From assembly GCA_902496185.1 (NCBI GenBank), contig CABUZX010000004.1:1-64000 (forward strand): DNA of 64,000 bases, read 5' to 3'. Source of the stretch: an uncultured Subdoligranulum sp. (GTDB lineage Bacteria; Bacillota; Clostridia; Christensenellales; CAG-314). A program made the position numbers and the translations under genes. Under the pieces are notes generated by a model that saw only the letters and a program-made list of their open reading frames with translations, made no database searches and had not been told where the DNA came from. Shown one piece after another: positions 42,952 to 51,740 of the stretch; within the stretch, counting starts at the first letter, position 1, and the number at the start of each line of letters is the position of its first letter.

Positions 42952-43557
42952 ATGGATCAGGTAAAAATCGGAAAGTTTATTCAATCAATGCGTAAAGAAC
43001 AAAAACTCACACAGCGCCAACTTGCAGACAAACTCGGTGTTTCGGACAAAGCCGTTTCAAAGTGGGAGACAGGCAACGGTCTACCCGACGTAAGCCTTAT
43101 GATGCCGTTGTGTCAAATTTTGAATATAAGCGCAAACGAATTGCTTTCCGCCCAAAAACTCGACCAAAATCAATATTATCAAAAAGCGGAGGAAAACGTT
43201 ATGGATCTTGTAAACGAAAAACAAAAAAATAAAAAACTCGTCCTTTTTTATACCCTACTTACTTTGTGCAATATAATTGTTAGCTTAACATTGATATTTG
43301 TCGCTTCTTTTATAGAAATGGACGATTGGCAAAGAATTTTATTCATTTCTATAGCCTTTGTCTGTGTGATGGCAGGAGCAATTTCTGCTTGCGTTATTGA
43401 CAACAGCGCAGGTTATTTTGAGTGCCGACATTGTGGCGAACGCTTTGTGCCAAGCGACAAAAGTCATATTTTTGCCATTCACACCATTACGACGAGACGT
43501 CTCAAATGCCCCAAGTGTGGCAAAACAAGCTACTGCAAAAAACGTTTAAGCAAATAA
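42952..43557 (+). CDS. XRE-type HTH regulator with two TM segments and zinc ribbon
   Basis: 201 residues. The N-terminal Cro/C1 helix-turn-helix (KIGKFIQSMRKEQKLTQRQL to LGVSDKAVSKWETGNGLPD; residues 5-47) is followed by a coiled linker, two hydrophobic segments (about 95-118 and 127-150), and a C-terminal zinc ribbon CRHCGERF ... CPKCGKTSYC. This build suggests a membrane-tethered transcription regulator sensing something outside or within the membrane. GGAG lies eight bases before the ATG. Single gene with its own promoter and terminator. The ligand and target genes are unknown; the neighbouring collagen-like gene is a possible target only by position. Confidence 0.85.
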   Translation: MDQVKIGKFIQSMRKEQKLTQRQLADKLGVSDKAVSKWETGNGLPDVSLMMPLCQILNISANELLSAQKLDQNQYYQKAEENVMDLVNEKQKNKKLVLFYTLLTLCNIIVSLTLIFVASFIEMDDWQRILFISIAFVCVMAGAISACVIDNSAGYFECRHCGERFVPSDKSHIFAIHTITTRRLKCPKCGKTSYCKKRLSK

Positions 43558-43560
43558 AAC

Positions 43561-43589
43561 AACCGCAAGGAATTTTCTTTGCGGTTTTT
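43561..43589 (+). terminator. terminator after the XRE gene
   Basis: AACCGCAAgGAATTTTCTTTGCGGTTTTT hairpin; stem CCGCAA/TTGCGG with T tail. Confidence 0.8.
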
Positions 43590-43697
43590 AAACTGTTTTT
43601 TACGTTTGACCGCTTGCAACCATAAGCAAAAACTCGCCTTGTCACAAAATATCGCTAAAAAACGTAGTATATTGTGATATAAGATTTTTGTAATGCC

Positions 43698-43712
43698 AAC
43701 GCGTAAAGCGTT
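43698..43712 (+). promoter_or_regulatory. inverted repeat upstream of the collagen-like gene
   Basis: AACGC-GTAAA-GCGTT, a perfect 5+5 repeat 52 bases before the ATG. A regulator site or short leader hairpin; no sigma-A promoter of good quality was found near it, so a sporulation sigma factor is possible. Confidence 0.35.
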
Positions 43713-43763
43713 TTCCTTGTTAATGTTATTTATTACATAACGTCAATTAAGGAGGACGAATTT

Positions 43764-44540
43764 ATGTGTTTTAATTTTTTTAACGATTGTGAAAATAGAA
43801 CAAATCACTGCTGTTCTTCCAATTGGAATTGCGGATGCAACAACTATCCTCGTTTTGTTGCCATACCGCAGTTTATACCCGGGCCCGTCGGCCCAAGAGG
43901 ATTTACGGGAGCTCAAGGCGTAGCAGGCCCACAAGGTCCTCAAGGCCCTATCGGTCCGGTTGGTCCTACAGGAGCAACAGGCGCTACTGGTCCGATTGGT
44001 CCTGCTGGTCCTACAGGAGCAACAGGCGCAACTGGCGCTACTGGGCCACAAGGTCCTATCGGTCCGGTTGGTCCGCAAGGCCCTACAGGCGCAACGGGAG
44101 CTACGGGGGCAACCGGCGCTACAGGCCCACAAGGTCCGCAAGGTGAACCGGGCGTAAACGACTCTGTTTATGCAGAAAGCGGAGCGCAAACGGTAACAGC
44201 AGGCGCGCAAATACCAATAATTCTTTCGGCAAGCACACCCGACACCACCTTAACCGTTGCAGACAACGCGGTAATTGCTCCTATCGGCACGTATTTGGTA
44301 AGCTTTGGAGGAACTGCCCTTTCGCCCGACGGCACTCTAATGGGCGTTCAACTTTACGTCAACGGCGTTGCTCAGGCAAACCAAAATCTTTTTGACACGG
44401 CAAGCGCGACAGAATACGGAAACGTTTCCAAAACAATGGTTTTGACGGTGGCTTCGGCAAGCAGTATTAGTATATTTAACTCTGCTACGTCAACGTCAAC
44501 CTATACCAACGCTTTTCTTACCGTCACTCGATTGGAATAA
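43764..44540 (+). CDS. collagen-like (BclA-type) surface protein
   Basis: 258 residues. A cysteine-rich N-terminus (seven Cys in residues 1-25) is followed by 30 uninterrupted Gly-X-Y triplets (residues 40-129) dominated by [12 protein letters not shown] and GAT, then a C-terminal domain of about 125 residues, beta-rich, like the trimerising BclA C-terminal domain. Such proteins form hair-like filaments on the exosporium of spores. There is no signal peptide, which fits deposition on the forespore from the mother cell rather than secretion. AAGGAGG lies nine bases before the ATG. Spore surface location is inferred from the family and the spo genes in the window. The GC-rich repeat tract can change length by recombination. 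Confidence 0.88.
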   Translation: MCFNFFNDCENRTNHCCSSNWNCGCNNYPRFVAIPQFIPGPVGPRGFTGAQGVAGPQGPQGPIGPVGPTGATGATGPIGPAGPTGATGATGATGPQGPIGPVGPQGPTGATGATGATGATGPQGPQGEPGVNDSVYAESGAQTVTAGAQIPIILSASTPDTTLTVADNAVIAPIGTYLVSFGGTALSPDGTLMGVQLYVNGVAQANQNLFDTASATEYGNVSKTMVLTVASASSISIFNSATSTSTYTNAFLTVTRLE

Positions 44541-44555
44541 TTTTTGAAATCCGAC

Positions 44556-44583
44556 AAAAAAAGCACCCTAAGGGTGCTTTTTA
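44556..44583. terminator. bidirectional terminator between collagen-like gene and mpg
   Basis: AAAAAAAGCACCC-TAA-GGGTGCTTTTTA. Its right arm overlaps the mpg stop codon (44581-44583). Confidence 0.9.
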
Positions 44584-45096
44584 AATTATTGCGACAAATC
44601 GCCACAATCTTTCTTGATCTTGTTTACTTGCATAACCTATCCCAACGCGCGGTTTTGCTACGGTTTTTGGACGATATCCGTCGTCTTCAAGCCATATTTC
44701 GTCACCCAAAAGCGACGCTGTGTTAAACTTGCGCGTAATCCCCAAGGCTTTAGTTGCTTTGCCCGGTCCGTTTGCGCCCTCAACCGCTCTAATAAGTACG
44801 GCTTCGGGGTGATTTTGCGCTCCCGTCACAACGTTAAACAACTCGTGTATGCCGTAACATAAGTAAACATAAGCAATACCGCCCCTTTCAAAAAGCGGAG
44901 CAGTACGCTTTGTTTTGCCCTTGTGCGCGTGACAAGCAGTGTCTTCTTCTCCAAAGTAGCACTCCGTTTCGGTAATACGCAGTTTTTTGATTGTTCCGTC
45001 TTCCGTTTTGACGCAAAGCAACTTGCCTACAATCTGCGGAGCAAGTTCCGTTGCCTCTTTGTCATAAAAGTCTTGTTTAAGTTTGTTTTTTGTCAT
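44581..45096 (-). CDS. mpg: 3-methyladenine DNA glycosylase (AAG/MPG family)
   Basis: 171 residues, on the short side for the family (about 190-200). Excises alkylated purines. Motifs: RITETECYFGEEDTACHAHKG (active-site region, cited in part as ETECYFG ... ACHA), YVYLCYGIHELFNVVTG, and VLIRAVEGANGPGKATKALGI cited here as AVEG ... GPGKATKALGI. It starts one base after the addA stop and lacks a ribosome site, so it depends on addA translation. Third gene of addB-addA-mpg, a DNA repair operon. Confidence 0.92.
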   Translation of the reverse strand: MTKNKLKQDFYDKEATELAPQIVGKLLCVKTEDGTIKKLRITETECYFGEEDTACHAHKGKTKRTAPLFERGGIAYVYLCYGIHELFNVVTGAQNHPEAVLIRAVEGANGPGKATKALGITRKFNTASLLGDEIWLEDDGYRPKTVAKPRVGIGYASKQDQERLWRFVAII

Positions 45097-45097
45097 A

Positions 45098-48000
45098 TTA
45101 AAATTTAATAATTTTTCCGTCCAGCACGGAAACTACCACCGCTTGAGCGGGGATTTTAAGACATTTTTCTACCGCCAACTTGTAGCTGTTGAGTTGTTTT
45201 TGGTAACGCTCCTTAATCAAGTCAGAGCGCCCCGTCACTTTAAAGTCTACCACTATTGCGCTATTTTGCTTAATCACCAAAAGATCAACGACGCCCTGTA
45301 GCATAATTTCGTCGTCAAATCCTTCGCCGAACAACTCGTCATAAGGCAAGGTCGTCAAAAACGGAATTTCTCTAAAACACTTTCCATCGGCAATCAATTC
45401 TACAAACTGACGGCTTGCAAGCGTCTTTAAAATACTGTTTAAATCAATCTTTTGAGCCACCGATTGATCAATCCAACCTTTTTCAACGAGAGTATCAACG
45501 GTGTTTTGCAAGCTTTTTAAATTTACGTCGTACAAATCGCAGGTTTCAAAAATCTTGTGATACGCTTTGCCGAGTTGAGCTTTGTCCTCCGCTAATATTG
45601 TATCGCTATCGGTTTTTTCTAAACTTTCGCCGTCCGCAAGATAAACGGCTTGAGCTTGCGAGTCTTCTTCCGCGCTTTCCGTCAACTTTAAAGACTTTGT
45701 CTCGTCCAACTTGCTGGACACAACCTTTAAGGGCAAATCCAACTGCGCCTTGCGCGGATACTGCCAAGCGCAATGTTTTTTGTACTGCTCAAGCAACTCT
45801 TCGTCTATATTTTGTGATTGTGTTTGCAAAACGGCTTGAGCCGTTTCTTGGGCGCAATCAAGATGGTCAAGCAAAACCGTTTGTTGCTCAAACAATTTTT
45901 TTCCGTCCGCGGTTTGGTTTTGTAGTGGCAACCAATCGAACATTTCGGTTGCTTGAGAAGCGTCAAAAAACGGTTTTTGTAGTGATTCTTCTTTAACTGC
46001 AATACATACAAGCTTACGTTTTGCTCGAGTTGCGCCAACGTACAAAAGACGCAATTCTTCTTCCCTTTCTCTCTTTTTGATACGTTCTGCAACAAAATAC
46101 TCTCTAAGTGTTTTTAGCTTTTCGCCGTTAGCGGAATATCTAACCGCTAAACCGTAATCTTTGTTTAAAATAATATTCCCGCTATCTTTTGCAGAGGAAA
46201 ACTTTGAGTCTAATCCCGACAAAAATACCACGTCAAACTCCAGTCCCTTTGACGCGTGTACCGTCATAATCCTTACGGCGTCGCCAAAGACGCTCCCTGC
46301 GGAAAAATCTTCTTCGCTAAAGGAACATTCTAACACCTCCGCCACCGAAAGCGCGCTTATCGCACCAACGAAAGAAAACAAGCGCGTACGCCTTAATTGC
46401 CCGTTGGGTAAAGCCAACACATATTTTTCGTACTGTGTTTCCTTAAACAACTCAAGCAACAACTGCCCCACTTTAAGCGTTGACTTTAACACTCCGTATT
46501 TTTCCGTCAAACGCAAAAAATCGGTACATTTTTGTTTGATTTCTTTGTTTGACAAAGGTTGCTCGGCGTAAAAAAACATTTTTTGCCACAAAGTAGGCTG
46601 TTCGTTGTTTTCCGCAAGAATTGCAAGGTCGTTTACTTCAAAACCGCCAATACAACTAAGCAAGGTTTGCGCCAAGGCATAATCGTCGTAATTGTTGTCC
46701 AAAACCTTAAAAAACGCCAACAAATCGCTTATTTCCTTGATAGAAACGTCTCCCTCAAGCTTAATTACGGCAGGGATACCTTCTCGCAAAAGTTGCTTGT
46801 AAATATCTACCGCGTCGCTTTTGATACTACGTCGCAATATTACGATATCTCCCAAGCCGACGACACTACCGTCTTCCTTCTTTTTGCCGATAAGCGCTTT
46901 TATTTTGTCGGCTATAAACTTGCCTTCTGCTCTGCCGTCGCAAAATTCTTCCGCTGATTGTTCCGTCGGATCATAAATTTTGTCTGGGGCAAAAACTTTT
47001 TTTGTCTTGCTTTTTTTGATATGAATTACTTCTACCGCAGGCTTTTGATCGCAAATTCTTCCGTCGGAATGAGCCACCAACATACCCGTATTAAAATAAT
47101 CTGCTTTGCCAAATTGCTCGGTCATCACGTTTTTAAAAATTTCGTTAACAAAATCTGCAATTTGTCCGTTGCAACGAAAATTGTCGTTCATATACACGAC
47201 TTTGTTGTTTTGCTCGTCCAACGCATATTGCTTTGCTTTGTCGGCAAAAATTTCGGGACTTGCCTGACGAAATCCGTAAATACTTTGCTTTACGTCACCC
47301 ACGGCAAAAAGACTGTTGGGCTTTGCAACAAGTTGCAAAATTTGCTCCTGAATACCGTTTACGTCCTGATATTCGTCCACAAACACGTAGTCGTAACGCT
47401 GTCGTACTTGCTCGGCGGTGTCGAAATTTCGCAAAATTTTGAGCGTCATTTTTTCCAAATCGGAAAAATCCGCAACGTTTTTTTCCTTTTTTGCAAGGGC
47501 AAACTCTTTTTCAACGTCTTCGGCAAGCTTTACCAAAAACCGACAAAAATCTTCACACGTTTTGTCGAACTCGCCGTTTTGCAAGACAAGTGAAATTTCC
47601 TTTGCCTCGTCAATAAGTTTTTTTACGTCGTCAACCAACTTGTCTTGAATACAAAGCAAGTTTTGTAGCGTGTCAAAATCACAACTAAAAATTTCTTCGT
47701 CCTTTTTGTTTTTGTTGGGAATTTTTGTTTCCAAAATGCTTTGAATATTTTTTTGCAAATCAACCTTATCGGTTGCAGTCAAGGTCGTACGGATGGTTTC
47801 TAACCTTTTTACACACCCGTCTAAGCCTGCGCTACCCATTTGAATTAACAAGCTTGACAAATTTTGCTTTAATTTTTGCGTTTTTTCAATAAACGAACGG
47901 TTAAAATACTCTAAAATCTTTTGGGTGTTGTAAAGCACAAAAGTTTGTTCAAACCAATCGGAAAGACTTTCAACGCAACTGAAAAGTTTGTGCAATTCTT

Positions 48001-48511
48001 TTACGTTTTTGCGCAAAGTAGAGTCTTCGCGGTCGGTACAAAACTTTTCCACCACGTCGCACAAGTCGGAGTTTTCACGATAATATTTTTCAAAAACAGT
48101 ATCCGTAGCGCGCTCAAAGAGCAACTTGCTGTCTCTTTCTTCCAATATTGCAAAGTTGGGGTCTATCCCCACCACGTAAAAATATTCTCTCACTACGTCC
48201 GCGCAAAAAGAGTGAATCGTACCGATAGAACAAGCGTCGATATGCTGACTTTGCTCCAAGGTAAAATCGTCGTCGGACTCAGTCAAAAGGTTAAACAATT
48301 TTTCCTTCATTTCCGACGCGGCAAGACGAGTAAAGGTGACTACCAACATTTTTTCCAACTCGGCGCGTTTATTTTGCACCAAATCACGTATTCGCGTAAC
48401 CATTACGGTAGTTTTGCCCGTACCCGCAGAAGCGCTCACTAAAAGATTTTGCTTTTTTGAAATATCCAACGCCAAGCGTTGATTTTGCGTAAATTTTACC
48501 TTGTCAGCCAT
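45098..48511 (-). CDS. addA: AddA helicase-nuclease subunit
   Basis: 1137 residues. UvrD-type helicase with Walker A SASAGTGKTT (27-36), motif II VFVDEYQDV, motif IV-VI pieces MTVHASKGLEFDVVF and LLYVGATRAKRKL, and a C-terminal PD-(D/E)XK nuclease: LQGVVDLLVI followed by IVVDFKVTGRS and the Q-x-x-x-Y pattern QLNSYK. With AddB it resects double-strand ends to Chi-like sites and loads RecA. AAAGGAG lies eight bases before the ATG; it overlaps addB by 8 bases. Confidence 0.96.
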   Translation of the reverse strand: MADKVKFTQNQRLALDISKKQNLLVSASAGTGKTTVMVTRIRDLVQNKRAELEKMLVVTFTRLAASEMKEKLFNLLTESDDDFTLEQSQHIDACSIGTIHSFCADVVREYFYVVGIDPNFAILEERDSKLLFERATDTVFEKYYRENSDLCDVVEKFCTDREDSTLRKNVKELHKLFSCVESLSDWFEQTFVLYNTQKILEYFNRSFIEKTQKLKQNLSSLLIQMGSAGLDGCVKRLETIRTTLTATDKVDLQKNIQSILETKIPNKNKKDEEIFSCDFDTLQNLLCIQDKLVDDVKKLIDEAKEISLVLQNGEFDKTCEDFCRFLVKLAEDVEKEFALAKKEKNVADFSDLEKMTLKILRNFDTAEQVRQRYDYVFVDEYQDVNGIQEQILQLVAKPNSLFAVGDVKQSIYGFRQASPEIFADKAKQYALDEQNNKVVYMNDNFRCNGQIADFVNEIFKNVMTEQFGKADYFNTGMLVAHSDGRICDQKPAVEVIHIKKSKTKKVFAPDKIYDPTEQSAEEFCDGRAEGKFIADKIKALIGKKKEDGSVVGLGDIVILRRSIKSDAVDIYKQLLREGIPAVIKLEGDVSIKEISDLLAFFKVLDNNYDDYALAQTLLSCIGGFEVNDLAILAENNEQPTLWQKMFFYAEQPLSNKEIKQKCTDFLRLTEKYGVLKSTLKVGQLLLELFKETQYEKYVLALPNGQLRRTRLFSFVGAISALSVAEVLECSFSEEDFSAGSVFGDAVRIMTVHASKGLEFDVVFLSGLDSKFSSAKDSGNIILNKDYGLAVRYSANGEKLKTLREYFVAERIKKREREEELRLLYVGATRAKRKLVCIAVKEESLQKPFFDASQATEMFDWLPLQNQTADGKKLFEQQTVLLDHLDCAQETAQAVLQTQSQNIDEELLEQYKKHCAWQYPRKAQLDLPLKVVSSKLDETKSLKLTESAEEDSQAQAVYLADGESLEKTDSDTILAEDKAQLGKAYHKIFETCDLYDVNLKSLQNTVDTLVEKGWIDQSVAQKIDLNSILKTLASRQFVELIADGKCFREIPFLTTLPYDELFGEGFDDEIMLQGVVDLLVIKQNSAIVVDFKVTGRSDLIKERYQKQLNSYKLAVEKCLKIPAQAVVVSVLDGKIIKF

Positions 48512-51500
48512 CTTTTTGCTCCTTTGCCACTCTTGACACGGTTTCTCCCGTCACGCCTGAAACGCTTCTTGCAGGTTTAACGCGCGTATCGAAAAAACCA
48601 CAAACGTTTTTTGCAGGACAGTACGTACACGCGTCATTAAGCGGATTGACGTCAACGTAGCCACGTTGCATCAATTCACACGCTTTTGTAATAATTTGCT
48701 CGGCGTACGCTTGATAATCTTCAAAGGTTTCGGCATCTACAAACGTAGATGGTTTTTTGTTGACTTCTCCGCTTTTTGTGATACAAGCGCCCAACAAATC
48801 GCCCGCGCAACCCGCCCCCGCGGTATTGTCTATTTTTTTAAGAATATCTACGTCTTTAATAATTCTGCCGATAATTTTTGATTTTTTGTCGGTACTGCCG
48901 AGATTTTTAACTTTGTAATAAACCGAACCTATAGGTTTTTTAGCCAAAGCTTTTTTTACCGCCAAAGCGTAAACAAAAAGTTGTAGTTTTGTTCCGTTAA
49001 ACAATTGCGCCTCGCTAAATGTCGGTTTGCCCGATTTGTAGTCGTAAATGAGCGCTTTTTCTCCGCAAACGTCTATTCTGTCGGCAATACCTTTGAGATA
49101 CAATCGCTTATCCCCTACCACAATACTCGGCGAGGCGTTGTTGTGCTTGTCAAAGACAAATTCCGTCGCAAAGGGAGCAAAATCGCTGTTGTCGATTTCT
49201 TTTTTTATTTGTTGACAATGAAAAACAGCTTCCTTTTTGAGTTTGAGACAAAATGCTTTGCCCTTGTGCGTTTTGACTATGGCTTTGTAACGCTCCTCCT
49301 GCATAAGGTCGTCAAAAATTTTGCCCGCCGTGTCGCCGTCTACGTTTTGCCCCTTGATGATTTTGTTGACAAAACGCTGAAAAACGGCGTGTAAAATATT
49401 TCCGAAGTCGGAAGAATTTAAATCGGCTACCTCCAACTCTTTTAAACCTATTCCGTTTTGCAAAAAGTGCCAAAACGGACACTCAAAAAACTTTTCTATC
49501 CGCGTAACGCTAAACGTATCGCCTTTAAAAAATAGTTTGTCACCGTTTTTAACGTCGTCAATATGCGGTTTAAAACAACGGTACTTAGTTAGACTTTGCC
49601 CAAACAAGGACAAGCAAACAGCCTGTTCTTTGGACAAAGGAATACCGTCGTTGACGCAACCGAGAGCCAGCACCGCCTCGTCTTGCGCCGTTTTTTTGCT
49701 GACGGCAAAAGGACTAAAGGTGTTTTCTTCTATTTTAAAGGCTTTTTTTATTAACGAAACGACGGAAGACGGTCGCAATTCGTCCTTTTGTGATTTTGTT
49801 TTATAACTTATATACAAGGTTTTTTGCGGTTCGCACAATAGGTTGTAAAGAGTAAATTTTTCCTGTCGGTTTTTTTGCGCGAGACTTATATCAATCGACA
49901 AACCGCGTTCTGAAAGCTGGCTCAAGTTTTTATCAGATAACAACGCGCAACTTTTGTACAGTTTTGGCAACTCGCCCTCGTTTGCGCCCAAGACTGCCAA
50001 TACTTTTACGTCGTGATTTTTGCCCTTGTCAAGGTTGCTCACAAACACGCAGTCTGTCTTTGTTGGCAATACGGAAATAGTTTGCGAGCCGAGCGAAGAA
50101 GTAAGCCCTACTACAAACCTATCCAAAGCAAGCGGTTGACTGCCGAAAATAATTTTTACTTGTTCTAATACGCCAAATATCTTTTTTTGCGCCTGCAAAA
50201 GAGCCTTTGAGTCGTGCTCTTGCCCGTAAAAACGGAGTTTTTCCGCGTGGGTTGAAATTTTTTCTTCTAAATTGTGTTTTTCAAACAACTGCGTGATTAA
50301 ATCAACGTAATATTCCGCCGTAGCGACTTTGGGCACTTCTTCGGCGCACAAATATTCTTGAATTTTTGCCCGCGTAAGGTCGGCGGACTCAAACAAAACG
50401 TCCTTACAGCCTATGTCAAATTTGTCGTAACGGTAGTTGACGTTGTATTTTTTACAAAAAGTTTCAAACGCCGAAAGGTTTTGATCAAACAAAGGATTTT
50501 TAGCAAACTCCAAAACCTTATCCAACTGATGATTGTGAAGGTGACTTTGCAAAAAAGACAGCGCGTACCGCGCAGGCAAGGTGTCGGCAAGCGAAGTTTT
50601 TGCATCCAAATAAAAGGGAATTTCATAGTCCCCAAAACACTTAAAAATAGCGTAGGAATATTGCGAAACGTCACTGCACACCACCTTGACGTCGCCGTAG
50701 AGTCCGCCGTTTTTGACGTAAGCGTCGATAAACTCCGCCAAGCTCTTTGCCTCACCATTACCATCGGCCGTCACGCGGAGCACAAGTTGGTCGTTTTGGG
50801 CGGGTTTTTTTTCGATTTTTCCACCGCCGAAAAAAGCGTTAAAAACCTGCGCGGACAGCGGGCTTTTTGGCGCGCAAAAATATTCTTGTTTAAACTCTTC
50901 GCCAAGTTTTTGGCAAACGTTTTTGACGGCAAGCGCAACGGAATTGTCAAACAACGCGCTTTTGGTTTTTTGCGCGTCTACAAACGCAGGCGTTGCAACG
51001 GTGACCTCGCGACCGTTTTGAATAAGCTTTTCTAAAATACGTTTTTCCTGCTCGGTAAAACTCAAAAAATCGTAAATATAAAAACCCCAATTACCGATAG
51101 TTTGCGAATTTAAACAGTCCGCCAACAAATCCAAAGTGTCGGCGCTGTCAATAAACTTGTCCTTAGTTGCGTCAACGTACAAGCCGTAAAGCAACCTGAC
51201 GTCTTGTAATTTGTTTTTTAAGGCTACGGGCAAATCTTGAGCCGACAAAGCTTCGGGCGAAACGCGCGAGTACTTAAAGGCGCTTATCAGTTCGTAAAGT
51301 TTTTCCGCAAAACCGTCAGTATCGAAACTTTTAGAAAAACACACAAACTGCTCGGACGCCTCAAAAGCAAGTTTGGATAGTAAAAGTACTCCGTTTTGCT
51401 TGTTGAGATAGTTTAACGGAGTGTTTACCAAACGGTTTGCAAGATTTTTAAAGGTGACGACTTGCGTGTTGAAACTTCCGCCAAGAGTATTTAGCAAGGC

Positions 51501-51644
51501 TCTTTCGGCGTCCAAAGTGCTCCTGTCCGGCACTACGACAAAGTTTTTTGCGTCAAGGTCGGTAGGACAAAGCAAGGTTAGCTTTTTGTCAATGGCAATT
51601 TTTGCCGAACGCAAGGTATCGGTACAAATTAGAGTAGTTTTCAT
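48504..51644 (-). CDS. addB: AddB nuclease subunit
   Basis: 1046 residues from the ATG at 51644. The C-terminus has the second nuclease domain (GIADRIDVCGEKALIYDYKS; D and K catalytic) and the four cysteines of the Fe-S staple: one in FFECPFWHF and three in CTYCPAKNVC. The N-terminus (MKTTLICTDTLRSAKIAI) lacks the GxGKT Walker A seen in Bacillus AddB, as in RexB-like forms, so it probably does not bind ATP there. There is no ribosome site; the promoter's -10 ends six bases before the ATG, so the transcript should be leaderless. The 16 codons upstream in frame contain the promoter. Confidence 0.93.
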   Translation of the reverse strand: MKTTLICTDTLRSAKIAIDKKLTLLCPTDLDAKNFVVVPDRSTLDAERALLNTLGGSFNTQVVTFKNLANRLVNTPLNYLNKQNGVLLLSKLAFEASEQFVCFSKSFDTDGFAEKLYELISAFKYSRVSPEALSAQDLPVALKNKLQDVRLLYGLYVDATKDKFIDSADTLDLLADCLNSQTIGNWGFYIYDFLSFTEQEKRILEKLIQNGREVTVATPAFVDAQKTKSALFDNSVALAVKNVCQKLGEEFKQEYFCAPKSPLSAQVFNAFFGGGKIEKKPAQNDQLVLRVTADGNGEAKSLAEFIDAYVKNGGLYGDVKVVCSDVSQYSYAIFKCFGDYEIPFYLDAKTSLADTLPARYALSFLQSHLHNHQLDKVLEFAKNPLFDQNLSAFETFCKKYNVNYRYDKFDIGCKDVLFESADLTRAKIQEYLCAEEVPKVATAEYYVDLITQLFEKHNLEEKISTHAEKLRFYGQEHDSKALLQAQKKIFGVLEQVKIIFGSQPLALDRFVVGLTSSLGSQTISVLPTKTDCVFVSNLDKGKNHDVKVLAVLGANEGELPKLYKSCALLSDKNLSQLSERGLSIDISLAQKNRQEKFTLYNLLCEPQKTLYISYKTKSQKDELRPSSVVSLIKKAFKIEENTFSPFAVSKKTAQDEAVLALGCVNDGIPLSKEQAVCLSLFGQSLTKYRCFKPHIDDVKNGDKLFFKGDTFSVTRIEKFFECPFWHFLQNGIGLKELEVADLNSSDFGNILHAVFQRFVNKIIKGQNVDGDTAGKIFDDLMQEERYKAIVKTHKGKAFCLKLKKEAVFHCQQIKKEIDNSDFAPFATEFVFDKHNNASPSIVVGDKRLYLKGIADRIDVCGEKALIYDYKSGKPTFSEAQLFNGTKLQLFVYALAVKKALAKKPIGSVYYKVKNLGSTDKKSKIIGRIIKDVDILKKIDNTAGAGCAGDLLGACITKSGEVNKKPSTFVDAETFEDYQAYAEQIITKACELMQRGYVDVNPLNDACTYCPAKNVCGFFDTRVKPARSVSGVTGETVSRVAKEQKDG

Positions 51645-51650
51645 ACTACA

Positions 51651-51679
51651 ATTATACTTGTAGCGGACCTTTTTGTAAA
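51651..51679 (-). promoter_or_regulatory. addB promoter, leaderless
   Basis: On the minus strand TTTACA (51679-51674), 17-base spacer, TATAAT (51656-51651), then six bases and the addB ATG (51644-51642). The transcription start should coincide with the A of ATG. Confidence 0.85.
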
Positions 51680-51705
51680 ATAAATCAGGCAAATATTTGT
51701 TTTTG

Positions 51706-51734
51706 TTGAAATATTTTTACGCCCGTGATATAAT
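51706..51734 (+). promoter_or_regulatory. nrdG-like gene promoter, leaderless
   Basis: TTGAAA (51706-51711), 17-base spacer ending in TGA, TATAAT (51729-51734), then AAGGGT and the ATG at 51741. AAGGG touches the start codon too closely to act as a ribosome site. Confidence 0.82.
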
Positions 51735-51740
51735 AAGGGT

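Noticed and set aside
43880..44155. Repeats in the collagen-like gene as a CRISPR or tandem satellite
   Set aside because: The periodicity is nine bases in frame (Gly-X-Y codons), fully explained by the protein.
51645..51692. Longer N-terminus for addB
   Set aside because: The extra codons contain the -35 and -10 elements and have no ribosome site.
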